A DNA stretch of 64,000 nt from Sulfuracidifex metallicus DSM 6482 = JCM 9184 (GCA_032834875.1 CP135238.1:750011-814010); one strand, 5' to 3'; shown: positions 44,110 through 52,511, numbered from the stretch's first letter. Numbers and translations are program-made. The notes: generated from the sequence alone by a model not told the origin.

Positions 44110-44562
44110 ATGCAAATAATAGATCATACTAAACAGCTTGATATAATGTTAGAAGCTTATAAGAATAGAGAAAAATATAAACAGAATTTACAAAAAAGTA
44201 ATCAAAAAGTAGAGATAATTAAAAAAGATTATGGTGAAATGGATGGTTATAGTTTTGCAGTAGTTAAAGTAAAACGTGGAGATATAGTAAGAACAGGATA
44301 TGAAATAATAGTAAAAGAAGGTAACAAAGAATATCATTTTATCTCAGGTGAAGAAAATAATGGCAGTTTTGTTGAATTAGAGGTATTGCAAGATATTATA
44401 CGTGATGAAAATAAGAATACTGCTACGATTTCAGTTTATGTATTAAGTGATAATAGATTAAGTAAAGTAGTTTCAGGAAGATATAGTGTATCAAAAGATG
44501 TTATAAAGAAGATAACTGAAGAATATAAGCCGGATAGTAGTACTATTAATAGGGTGGAGTAA
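44110..44562 (+). CDS. AT-rich cassette protein A (possible immunity or maturation partner)
   Basis: A 150-residue Lys/Glu-rich soluble protein: a helical N-terminus (LDIMLEAYKNREKYKQNLQKS, residues 10-30), then a beta-rich domain (YSFAVVKVKRGDIVRTGYEIIVK...YHFISGEENNGSFVELEV). No known motif or signal. Codon choice is strikingly A/T-ending (AAA, GAA, ATA), unlike the neighbouring phosphoesterase, which suggests horizontal acquisition. It ends two bases before the ATG of the Cys-rich peptide, so the two are cotranslated. By analogy with halocin-C8-type loci, where a larger protein domain confers immunity, it may protect against or process the peptide; that is inference. Confidence 0.65.
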   Translation: MQIIDHTKQLDIMLEAYKNREKYKQNLQKSNQKVEIIKKDYGEMDGYSFAVVKVKRGDIVRTGYEIIVKEGNKEYHFISGEENNGSFVELEVLQDIIRDENKNTATISVYVLSDNRLSKVVSGRYSVSKDVIKKITEEYKPDSSTINRVE

Positions 44563-44564
44563 TA

Positions 44565-44747
44565 ATGTCAATTAGTTCTAAAAAAGAAAATCTAGATAAT
44601 GATCCACCAGATCCATTTGGTACTATAGCTTGTGTCGAAGAATGTATAGAATTTGATTGTGCTGGTGATAATGGTTTTATAGTAACAGATGGGATTAACT
44701 GTACAGAGTTTTGTGCAGGATTGGGCGCAGCATGCGATGTACAATAA
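44565..44747 (+). CDS. 60-residue six-cysteine peptide, candidate bacteriocin/RiPP precursor
   Basis: The first 20 residues (SISSKKENLDNDPPDPFG) are hydrophilic and leader-like. The C-terminal 40 contain six cysteines in the order C-x3-C-x4-C-x13-C-x3-C-x6-C, as two similar modules (CVEECIEFDC and CTEFCAGLGAAC). The core is acidic, small-residue-rich, and ends close to the last Cys. Such an architecture is typical of disulfide- or thioether-stabilised secreted peptides. No modification enzyme, protease or ABC exporter lies beside it, although a wrecked membrane-protein gene follows. The family is not recognised. Confidence 0.65.
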   Translation: MSISSKKENLDNDPPDPFGTIACVEECIEFDCAGDNGFIVTDGINCTEFCAGLGAACDVQ

Positions 44748-45640
44748 GCTAGAAAATTTTTATATTATATTAAGTTTTTTATTGAAAATTATGTGATAAG
44801 ATGAAGATAATATATAATTAATTTTTATACTAAAGAATATTTATTTTTTTATATATGTACATATTTTTGGATATTAACTTTAATTGTAGTATATTTTTAA
44901 ATGGTTTTACAATGAAGTTCATAAGATAATCCACTGTGTTAGTTGAAGAATTCGAATGCATAGATGCATTGCACTTAACTTCTCTTTCCTAGGACCTGCA
45001 TCTAGATTGTCGTATCCTATATTCGTCTCAGCTTTCATTCTGCAGGCTACTTCATTTGGAGGGTTGATATTCCTAAGTATCCTGAGGCTGCAATCTTTAT
45101 CTTCGTTTCAGCCTTGATTTGATATGTGCTTGTGTCATGACTAATGTATGAGCTTTCTCTATAGGCTTTTATTCTGCATTTAGTTCGATAGGCTTCTTCC
45201 ATCTTTTCCAGCATAGGTCAAGGAGAGTTATGAGGAACCCCCTGATAATAACACTTCTTCTTATTAATTCTCTTTTATTTCAAGGAAGTTTACCTTGGTT
45301 TCTCAGTGTGATTCGCCGTGGACGGACTTTGATACTTGTTATGGAACTATTTGATTGTAGCTATAGTTTCAATTAGATTAGCTAACTACAGGAGCGATTG
45401 TTACGTCAATTCTGTCCGTGTTTACACTTTTACTAGTGGTTTTAACTACACTTCTTTATTCTGCTGAAACGGAAACTTCGACAGCGTTATATTCAAAAGG
45501 TAATGTTTACTTTGACGTCAACCACTATGATTCTCCTACTTTAGGTAGCATAATTCCGTATTTGGTATCTAAACAGCTAAAGAAGAAAAAATATACATAC
45601 ATATTGTCAGTTCTTAACATCTGACTTAGGTTATTTTCAT
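44748..45640. pseudogene. Degraded membrane-protein gene and AT-rich intergenic DNA
   Basis: From about 44980 the + strand encodes hydrophobic protein-like fragments interrupted by many stops and frame changes (for example YPIFVSAFILQATSFGGLIFL, then LLLVVLTTLLYSAETETST in the open frame at 45418-45624). I read this as the relic of one transporter-like gene, possibly MFS or an ABC permease. The first 230 bases (44748-44980) are plain AT-rich spacer. Confidence 0.4.
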
Positions 45641-45703
45641 CGATTTTCTTACTATATGAAAGGCCTAGATTGAAGGAAACTGTAAGAGTAAAAAACTCTC
45701 TAT

Positions 45704-45958
45704 CTAACCTTCCAATTTCTGTTTAACTATCTCAACTAGTCTCTCCAACTCCTTTAGTTCTATATCGTTGTATTTTCGAGATAGTTCATCTAAGGTCATC
45801 TTCTTCTCCTTTAATACTTTGATTGAAACGTCTACGGCAAATTGTTTTGACCTTTCCCTTAACTTGTCCCTTATTTCCTCCATAGAAGCTATTTCGTCTA
45901 TGTCGCAATTCCTTTTATTTACTTTTGGTGGGACCTTGTTGTTAATTCTCCATTCCAT
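45704..45958 (-). CDS. Small coiled-coil hypothetical protein
   Basis: An 84-residue, strongly charged helical protein (MEEIRDKLRERSKQFAVDVSIKVLKEKK, then LDELSRKYNDIELKELERLVEIVKQKLEG). I use the ATG at 45958 (MEWRINNKVPP); an ATG 18 codons further upstream adds a hydrophobic stretch with poor coding character. It lies 65 bases downstream of the complex-I-like operon on the same strand. Function unknown. Confidence 0.55.
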   Translation of the reverse strand: MEWRINNKVPPKVNKRNCDIDEIASMEEIRDKLRERSKQFAVDVSIKVLKEKKMTLDELSRKYNDIELKELERLVEIVKQKLEG

Positions 45959-46022
45959 GTTCGTATATCTTTTTAACACAGTTAAAAAGATTGAGAAAAA
46001 CATACTACCCATTTCATGAGAT

Positions 46023-47684
46023 TTAAAGAAGTGTGATGATCAGTATTATAATGAATGCTATAGCCAAATACGCGACGTAGGCTGTTAAGTTCCCGTTAAA
46101 TATAGCTCTAGCTAGTAGATCGCTGAAGTTCTTGTATTTTCTGGATAAAATTAAGAAGAACGTTGTGAAGACTTCCTTTGAGAACTTGCCATCTCCAAGG
46201 ATAAACTTCAGCATTACCCTTTCGTTATTAGCCATTGCAAATGGTGTATAGTCATCCTTCTTGTCCACGCCATTGTTCCAAGTTTTAACTTTTCTCCCCT
46301 TTGGCCTTCCAAGCAAAGCCAAGGTCAAGAGAGAACCTACACTTGCCATGATTAACACGTAAAGTGGTGAAATTCCGCCAAAAGGTTTGTTGGAGAAGGT
46401 TTCTATTAAAGTTCCAGAAGCTACGCCAAGAAGACCTCCCTTAAACGGATAAACTAGGTAAGAAAGCGATACGCCAGATAACAGCACCACTATACCGGAA
46501 ATGAATCTAGAAGGCCAATCACTGTCCTTCAGTTCTCCCTTCCTAAATATATGTCTTGAAGAGAAGTACTTTATTGCCAATGCAGTGGCGAAACCCTCAG
46601 CAGATGCAATCAACACGCCTCCGATTAGAGGTACAACTCCTAGAATGCCGCTGACGTAAGCGCTGATGAAGAGGGTCTCTAGTAATCCCCATGAACCCAC
46701 ACCGCCAGCTGTAGGAAGTAGGCCTGACAGTGACGCTGCAATCATTGTAGACCCCAAGTAGCTCTCCCACCGTTTCTGGAAAGGTTTGTTGTAGGTGAGA
46801 GAAGATATTGACGTCAGGAAAGCCCCAGTTTTTCCTATGCTGTTCGATATGGCTATCATGAGAAGCGAAGCTAAGGCTACTTCCCTTGTAACTCCTCCAA
46901 GCGTGTGGACTCCCAAAGAGGTTATCATAGCACCGCTATTCTCTATAGAGCTAAAGGCCAAGGATGCTCTACCATCGTCGCTAACGTAACCGTAAAGTGA
47001 TGTCATGAAAGCCGTGAAGGATCCTAGCAATATTAACGCATAAGACATAGGAAGAGGAACGCTAAACTGCTGAAGAACTTGTAATGCGCCGTAAATTCCC
47101 ATGAGCGTCATTGTTGCACTCACTAGTGACGATAAGGAGTGGGGTAACTTGCCCTCTTGAAGTGGTAGCCAATCAACTCCATAGAATGGAGTTATTCCAG
47201 TCTTAACCAGAAATCCGGATAGGAGAAGGATGACAGAAGTTTCGCTTAGGTTATCTATGTTTCCTCCCGAGATAGCCGCCCCCCCTATAAGGAGCACTGT
47301 ACTGAGTTCACCGAAGGCGAAGAAAGTGACTGAAGGTCTAATCCCCTTAAACGCGTAGAAAAGAGGAAGAGCCATGACTTCCCAGCCTGCTATCAAGAGG
47401 AACAAGTTTTCTCCAGAATCCATGAAAGTCAACATACCTATGACGGAAACCGATAACAATGTAGACATGTCATCCCTGGAAGTTAGTGATAGTAAAAACC
47501 AAGAGGCTAAAGCAAGCACCTTCAACAGAGCTAAAGGTGTTAACGTTCCCGTTAACGTGTACATCATAACGAGGATTGAGGAAACTGATACTGCCAGATA
47601 GCCTGCTCTTCTATTCCATAAAGAAATGAAGAAAGAAATTATGAAGGGTATAAGGTTCGCTAATAACGAGATTTCAATTACCAT
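46023..47684 (-). CDS. hyfB: Hydrogenase-4/complex I-like antiporter subunit (HyfB/NuoL-like)
   Basis: A 553-residue membrane protein with about 14 helices. The proton-channel Glu is in AGWEVMALPLFY and the Lys in FLVKTGITPFYGVDWLPLQEGKLPHSLSSLVSA, which is the NuoL/M/N/MrpA-D signature region. It is the last gene of the six-gene operon; its start overlaps the small-subunit gene by 7 bases. It would translocate protons or Na+ driven by the peripheral redox arm. Confidence 0.85.
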   Translation of the reverse strand: MVIEISLLANLIPFIISFFISLWNRRAGYLAVSVSSILVMMYTLTGTLTPLALLKVLALASWFLLSLTSRDDMSTLLSVSVIGMLTFMDSGENLFLLIAGWEVMALPLFYAFKGIRPSVTFFAFGELSTVLLIGGAAISGGNIDNLSETSVILLLSGFLVKTGITPFYGVDWLPLQEGKLPHSLSSLVSATMTLMGIYGALQVLQQFSVPLPMSYALILLGSFTAFMTSLYGYVSDDGRASLAFSSIENSGAMITSLGVHTLGGVTREVALASLLMIAISNSIGKTGAFLTSISSLTYNKPFQKRWESYLGSTMIAASLSGLLPTAGGVGSWGLLETLFISAYVSGILGVVPLIGGVLIASAEGFATALAIKYFSSRHIFRKGELKDSDWPSRFISGIVVLLSGVSLSYLVYPFKGGLLGVASGTLIETFSNKPFGGISPLYVLIMASVGSLLTLALLGRPKGRKVKTWNNGVDKKDDYTPFAMANNERVMLKFILGDGKFSKEVFTTFFLILSRKYKNFSDLLARAIFNGNLTAYVAYLAIAFIIILIITLL

Positions 47685-48283
47685 CCTTTACCACCCTTAG
47701 CCTTGATTAGAGCGTCCAGTATTGTGTTAGGGGACGGAGGACAACCTGGAACGATTACGTCTGCCTCAATCTTAACTCCTTCTCCTACTACACCTCCACT
47801 TATTGCGCAAGCCCCCAGCAGAATTATCACCTTAGGTGAGGGAACAGCATCCAAGGTTTCCTTGAGGACTTCCCTCATTCCCTCAGTTAAAACTCCCATG
47901 ATTACTACTCCGTCAGCATGTCTAGGTGAATTTGTGAAGAATATCCCAAATCTCGTCATATCATACTGTGGCGATGAAATTAGCTTAAGTTCTGAGTTAC
48001 ATCCTCCACACGTTCCCACGTCCAAAGGATATAAATAGAATGACCTGCGGAACATAGGGTTTGCCCTCGCAGATGCCATCCTGTGATCCCCAGTAGGTTT
48101 CAGGCTAGGGTAACATCTCCTGCAGAATATGCACTTTCCAGAGTCCCAGCCATCTTCTATAGCGTTAGTTGGACAACCTTGGAAATTTCCTTCAACCTTG
48201 AGTAATGAAGCCCAAGGTGGTGTACTTGTAGGCTTAGATTCGGTCTTAACTCCCCGCCTCAATCCTCTCAGAAACCAGTTCAT
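47678..48283 (-). CDS. hyfI: Hydrogenase small-subunit/NuoB-like Fe-S protein with ferredoxin-like N-terminus
   Basis: A 201-residue Fe-S protein. Residues about 36-60 carry a cluster-like set C-x13-C-x2-C-x2-C (GCPTNAIEDGWDSGKCIFCRRC). The C-terminal domain has the proximal-cluster ligands of NuoB/HyfI: CGGC, Cys in LLGACAISGG and PGCPP. All four proximal ligands are present. It would pass electrons towards the large subunit and quinone- or membrane-side site. It is coupled on both sides in the operon. Confidence 0.87.
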   Translation of the reverse strand: MNWFLRGLRRGVKTESKPTSTPPWASLLKVEGNFQGCPTNAIEDGWDSGKCIFCRRCYPSLKPTGDHRMASARANPMFRRSFYLYPLDVGTCGGCNSELKLISSPQYDMTRFGIFFTNSPRHADGVVIMGVLTEGMREVLKETLDAVPSPKVIILLGACAISGGVVGEGVKIEADVIVPGCPPSPNTILDALIKAKGGKGW

Positions 48284-49413
48284 TCCTTCTCCACCCCTAT
48301 TTCAGATATCCAAATTCCAAATCCCTCCCAATTGAAGGGGAAATCCGTGAATATAGTACCTATAACTGACTTCAAGAAAAAGGAAAGGTTTGCCTTAGAA
48401 GGAGGTAAAAAGGAGGTTGAAATGAAACCGTCATCTATCTTCACTTTGTAGACTAGGTCACCGGATGGGGATTCCACTCTGCTCATTCCACTACCTACGC
48501 CCTTTACCTTTACCTCACCTCCTCTTACGTTCTTTGCTTTCCCTAATGCCCCTCTAATGATCTCAATAGACTGGAGTATCTCCAGTCCTCTTATTAAGAA
48601 TCTACCGAAGGTATCAGGAGACCTCTCAACTATGGGAGAGAATCCAAGGTCCTTGTATGGAAGGGAGTCTGAATCATATCTGGAATCGTAACTCCTACCA
48701 GATGCTCTCGCGGCAGGTCCTATCAACCAGTCTTGGTCTATTTTCCCGTTGTTCTGAAATCTATCTATGAGTATTCTGTTCTCGAGCATATCGTTAAAGA
48801 ATGAATTGAAGCCATTAAGGTAGTCCAGCCTTACCTTTTCCAAGTTACATTTGACAGAATTAATCCAATTTGAGCTAAAGAAGTACCTATGCCCACAAAC
48901 CTCACCAATCAACCTATTCGTTCTCTCCTCCATTTCCTGCAATTGATATGAAGCTACGCCCAGAGCTCCAGTCTCTGCCAGCTTATGGAGTACATGCAGG
49001 TGATTCCTTATTCTCTCAAGCTCCAGTTCGACTATTCTAGCCATCATAACTTCATAGTCCACGTTGACGTCAACTGACCTTTCTACTGCAATGATGAAGG
49101 ATAGTGAGTGGGAAGCGGAGAACATGGCATTAATCCTCTCCACTGTCAGAATGACGTCCTCTATCCTTCCAGAAAACTTTAGCTTCCTCTTCTTGAAGTA
49201 AGGGTTAGCTTCTATTTCTAGAATTTGTTCCCCCGAGGTTTTAATCATGAACTGAACGCTCTCAGTTAGTCCTCCTGCACTGGGACCGTAAACGAAGGTG
49301 AACTCACCGTATCCTTCAGACTTACCTGCACGGAACGAGAAGTCCTGGCATTGGTCTTCCCTTTCTCCCATATCGTAAATGCATAAGTTTTCTAGCTTTC
49401 CAATGAATCTCAT
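48280..49413 (-). CDS. hyfG: Hydrogenase large-subunit/NuoD-like protein lacking Ni ligands
   Basis: A 377-residue protein equivalent to NuoC-D/HyfG: VYGPSAGGLTESVQF, VELELERIRNHLHVLHKLAETGALG, RTNRLIGEVCGHRYFF. The L1 motif of NiFe hydrogenases (RxCGxC) is reduced to a single Cys in EVCGH, and the C-terminal DPCxxC is replaced by FPFNWEGFG. No Ni-Fe site can form. It therefore resembles the Ehr group (energy-converting hydrogenase-related) and not a hydrogenase. Electron donor and acceptor are unknown. It overlaps both neighbours by 4 bases. Confidence 0.85.
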   Translation of the reverse strand: MRFIGKLENLCIYDMGEREDQCQDFSFRAGKSEGYGEFTFVYGPSAGGLTESVQFMIKTSGEQILEIEANPYFKKRKLKFSGRIEDVILTVERINAMFSASHSLSFIIAVERSVDVNVDYEVMMARIVELELERIRNHLHVLHKLAETGALGVASYQLQEMEERTNRLIGEVCGHRYFFSSNWINSVKCNLEKVRLDYLNGFNSFFNDMLENRILIDRFQNNGKIDQDWLIGPAARASGRSYDSRYDSDSLPYKDLGFSPIVERSPDTFGRFLIRGLEILQSIEIIRGALGKAKNVRGGEVKVKGVGSGMSRVESPSGDLVYKVKIDDGFISTSFLPPSKANLSFFLKSVIGTIFTDFPFNWEGFGIWISEIGVEKE

Positions 49414-50729
49414 TGTATCACCTCCAATGCTACTACTCCAATGATCAGGGAAATCAACGCTGAGGCTAAAGATATGTAACCGAGGATCCCATCATATTTC
49501 CTCTCCTCCTTTGGCTTCAGCATTCTCGTCACGTTATAGTTCACAGAAACGAAAGCTATTGCAGCTGAGGCCAACATTACGGCTAATAGCGGTAGCGAAA
49601 TCTGTGACACTTTTATGAATATTAGAAGTTCTCCTACGAAGGTTCCAAAAGGAGGGGTTCCAGTTACTGCAAGGGAGGATAGGAAAAGCGAGGCATTGGT
49701 AGGTCTCGAAAGCCCAGCCCTTTTCTCTACATCCTCAATCTTCTTAGTCCTCAGTTCTTCCATGTATACGCCGGAGGACAGGAAAGCTCCCGTCTTTCCA
49801 AAGGCATGAGTGAGGAAAAGCAGCAACGCGCCCAATGGCTGACTTACAATTAGTCCTATTAAGCCCAAGTTGACGTTCTCTAGAGTGGAATAGGCAAAGA
49901 GCCTCTTGAAGTACCTCTGTCTAGCCATCATGAGTGATGCAGTAAGGAGGGAAAATGCTGAAAGTGAAAGGAAATACCATTCCATGAATGGAGCTATTTG
50001 ATAAATCCTGAAAACTACCACTGCAGCTGCAGGAACAAGAACCGCTGAGAAGGAAGAGCTTACAGTGGCTGGTGCTTCTGTATGAGCGTCAGGCAACCAA
50101 GTATATCCAGGGAATATTCCAGCCTTAGTTCCGAAACCAAGAATTCCTAGAAGAGATGCAGCAACTATCAACGGACTATTGGTTCCTCTTCCTATCATGG
50201 AGGTGAGTGTCAATGTATGCAACCCATAATAGAATAAGATTATTGAAACGAAAGCTATGGAAACTCCCATTGAAACTATGACTGCATACCTCCAAGTTGC
50301 TTCCATTGTCACTTCTCCCTTTTCGTAAGCGACTAGGATGACGGTTAACGCCGTAGAAGCTTCAAGGGAAGCCCATATTAGCCCTAGATTGTTTAACGTT
50401 ATTACACCATATAGCGCATCAGAGTACAGCATGAACAAGAAGTAGTACCATCTTTCCTTGACTATTCCGTCCCTTATATACTTCTGAGAATAAAGCATTG
50501 TGATGAACGTTATTGATGAGTTCATGATGAGGAAGACCTTAGATATCTCGTCGATGAAGAAGAAACCTTCCACGTTAGGGTAAAAAAGAAGGTAAATGGA
50601 TATAACCACGTCTGCCAGGGAAGAGATGACCGAAGCCATTTTCCACTTTAAGGAAAGGAACCCTCCTATGATGGGAAAGGTGAACAAAAGGTAAATTAAA
50701 GATATTAGTTGTAGATCTAGATTATCCAT
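49410..50729 (-). CDS. hyfF: Hydrogenase-4/complex I-like antiporter subunit (HyfF/NuoN-like)
   Basis: A 439-residue protein with about 14 membrane helices. Conserved features are Glu in WASLEASTALTV, Lys in GFGTKAGIFPGYTWLPDAHTEAPA and a second Lys in HAFGKTGAFLSSGVY, the proton-path residues of this family. It begins 4 bases after the HyfE-like gene. It is the second antiporter-like subunit of the complex. Confidence 0.88.
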   Translation of the reverse strand: MDNLDLQLISLIYLLFTFPIIGGFLSLKWKMASVISSLADVVISIYLLFYPNVEGFFFIDEISKVFLIMNSSITFITMLYSQKYIRDGIVKERWYYFLFMLYSDALYGVITLNNLGLIWASLEASTALTVILVAYEKGEVTMEATWRYAVIVSMGVSIAFVSIILFYYGLHTLTLTSMIGRGTNSPLIVAASLLGILGFGTKAGIFPGYTWLPDAHTEAPATVSSSFSAVLVPAAAVVVFRIYQIAPFMEWYFLSLSAFSLLTASLMMARQRYFKRLFAYSTLENVNLGLIGLIVSQPLGALLLFLTHAFGKTGAFLSSGVYMEELRTKKIEDVEKRAGLSRPTNASLFLSSLAVTGTPPFGTFVGELLIFIKVSQISLPLLAVMLASAAIAFVSVNYNVTRMLKPKEERKYDGILGYISLASALISLIIGVVALEVIQ

Positions 50730-50733
50730 GGAA

Positions 50734-51372
50734 TCACCCCACTAACTCGTCAATTTTCCTGTCATGTTCTGGTTTCTCCCTAACAATAATGTAAGATAGA
50801 ATGACAAGGGCAAGAACGTCTAGGAGCGCACTAGTTTCTATGAGGAGAGGTAGTGATATCAAGAAAAGCCCAAGCATCACGATACCGTTCTCCTGCTCAA
50901 CGTAACCTATTATCTGAGGTATTGTACCTTTTCTGAACATTGCAAGAGCTAAGCCTTGAAATATCACAATAATAGCTAGAATCACGTCCTCGGGGAACAT
51001 TACACTAGAAGCAACGACTCTCTGGAAGAAAGTCGATACTACAATCACGGCGGAAACCAAGATCAGATCAGCAACCAAGAGGGAAGCTACACCCCTTACA
51101 GTCTCCCTGTAGCCATACCTTCCTTTTACCGCACGTTCCAAAGTAAAAGTAACTCCTATTCCTCTGAGGGAAATGACCTCCAAAGCAAGGATTAAGTTAT
51201 CTATTCTTCCCGTAATGAAGTACAGTGATACTGATAGACCTCCTATAAGAAAGGACTGTAGCCCTTGTACCCTAATTATTGGTTTATAGTAAGCTTGACC
51301 CACCAAATAAACGGTGGTCAGAACAACAATGACCCCTATAAGGTATAAGGCCTCCTCCACTAGTTTCATCAT
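50734..51372 (-). CDS. hyfE: Hydrogenase-4 HyfE-like membrane subunit
   Basis: A 212-residue protein with about six membrane helices; position in the operon and the C-terminal NuoK-like helices (IGYVEQENGIVMLGLFLI, with Glu in the membrane) fit HyfE. It overlaps the preceding HyfC-like gene by 4 bases. Confidence 0.75.
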   Translation of the reverse strand: MMKLVEEALYLIGVIVVLTTVYLVGQAYYKPIIRVQGLQSFLIGGLSVSLYFITGRIDNLILALEVISLRGIGVTFTLERAVKGRYGYRETVRGVASLLVADLILVSAVIVVSTFFQRVVASSVMFPEDVILAIIVIFQGLALAMFRKGTIPQIIGYVEQENGIVMLGLFLISLPLLIETSALLDVLALVILSYIIVREKPEHDRKIDELVG

Positions 51373-52313
51373 CCATCACCTACAACAGTTATCACTAGGG
51401 ATACTAGGGACAGGATGAAAGCCACAGCTAGAAAGTCTTGAACCTTGTAAAGCCTGAGTTTAGCAAGGGAGGTGTTTATTATCACTGTGACAGCAATCAA
51501 GAGCATCCATTTACCTAACATGATAGGCACGTCCTCAAGAGCTCCTACGGTCCCTATCTGCATGAACCACGGGAATGCAAACACGTTAAGGAAGACTGAG
51601 CCCAGTAAGTATTGTTTCACCATTGACGTATACTCCATCAATGCAAGATCCCTCCCAGAATATTCATAGGTTAATCCCCCATCTATCATCCCCATCTCAG
51701 AAAGGCCAGAGCTCTCAACTGGGAGCTTTCCAGTCTCAAAGAGCCAGAGCATGAAGAACGCAATAGTTATCAATACGTGATCTATTTCCAAGTAATTGGA
51801 AGGACTCTTCACTAAGTATGAAAGAGTAATGTATGGATTGTCTGTTCCGGTAATTAGTGCTACACCGAAGAAAACCGTGATTAAGGTAGCTTCAGACAAA
51901 TAGGAAAAGGACAATGCTCTGGAGACGCCTAATGCGGCGAAGTTGCTTCCGCTGTCCAGAGCTCCTAACGTTTTAACGAATGCGGCTAGGGAAAAAAGTA
52001 TAGCGCCGCCCAAAAAATCAACAGTCGGAGTCAAGTAAATCGGTTCAGGGTAAACTACTGGTATCACGAAGGATATTACGATATAGATCCCCATGGCAAG
52101 GTAAGGTGCATAAACGAAGATTGAGGAGGATGTCTCGGGAATTAAGGTCTCCTTCCTAATTAACTTTCTCAAGTCGTAGAATGGCTGTAGTATGCTAGGG
52201 CCTTTTCTTCCCTCTACTCTAGCTTTAGCCTTCTCGTAAATGCCAGCTACAAGTGGAGATAAAACTAGAACTCCAGTTACCTGAACCGCCGTCTCTTCAA
52301 GTTCTTGAAGCAT
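51369..52313 (-). CDS. hyfC: Hydrogenase-4/complex I-like HyfC/NuoH subunit
   Basis: A 314-residue membrane protein, first gene of the operon. NuoH/HyfC signatures include KARVEGRKGPSILQPFYDLRKLIRKE near residue 30 and LFETGKLPVESSGLSEMGMIDGGLTYEYSGRDLALMEY near 190, which form the interface between membrane and peripheral arms. AAGGTGAT precedes the ATG as ribosome site. A leader of about 75 bases with a fluoride-riboswitch fold precedes it, unusual in Sulfolobales, where leaders are mostly absent. Confidence 0.88.
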   Translation of the reverse strand: MLQELEETAVQVTGVLVLSPLVAGIYEKAKARVEGRKGPSILQPFYDLRKLIRKETLIPETSSSIFVYAPYLAMGIYIVISFVIPVVYPEPIYLTPTVDFLGGAILFSLAAFVKTLGALDSGSNFAALGVSRALSFSYLSEATLITVFFGVALITGTDNPYITLSYLVKSPSNYLEIDHVLITIAFFMLWLFETGKLPVESSGLSEMGMIDGGLTYEYSGRDLALMEYTSMVKQYLLGSVFLNVFAFPWFMQIGTVGALEDVPIMLGKWMLLIAVTVIINTSLAKLRLYKVQDFLAVAFILSLVSLVITVVGDG

Positions 52314-52330
52314 TTAATCACCTTGAAGAA

Positions 52331-52389
52331 GTAGGCGTCATCAGCCTCGAGGGCGGTTCGGGCTCTACCCTGGGGGACGCCATCCCCAC
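52331..52389 (-). promoter_or_regulatory. Fluoride (crcB) riboswitch aptamer in the hyf-like operon leader
   Basis: Read 5'-3' on the minus strand, the RNA matches the crcB aptamer element by element: GGGG (52387-52384), AU linker, stem strand GGCGUC (52381-52376), pseudoknot partner CCCC (52375-52372), then AACC, stem GCC/GGC around UCGA, UGAU, closing strand GACGCC (52339-52334), and UACU. The Thermotoga aptamer has the same order GGGCG-AU-GAGGCC-CGCCC-...-GCCC/GGGC-UGAU-GGCCUC-UACU. The one difference is an inserted hairpin (GGG-UAGA-GCCC, 52370-52360) before AACC. Distance to the HyfC ATG is 17 bases, so the expression platform must involve the ribosome site or very early termination. Confidence 0.88.
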
Positions 52390-52408
52390 AGCTAACTTAC
52401 ATTAACTA

Positions 52409-52416
52409 CTTATAAA
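52409..52416 (-). promoter_or_regulatory. TATA box of the hyf-like operon
   Basis: TTTATAAG on the minus strand. A start about 25 bases downstream falls at 52386-52389, exactly the first base of the riboswitch aptamer, which supports both assignments. Confidence 0.75.
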
Positions 52417-52511
52417 CTTTGCTTTCTTTTATTGAAAGCAAATTTTTCTATATTCAATGTCTGATAATGTGAAACATGGAATGCCGCTGGAGAAAGAGTG
52501 AAGACTACGCG

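Noticed and set aside
52331-52389. tRNA fragment or transposon end as explanation of the GC-rich block before hyfC
   Set aside because: The GGTTCGGGCTCTACC on the plus strand resembles a T arm, but no cloverleaf can be built, while the minus strand matches the crcB aptamer throughout.
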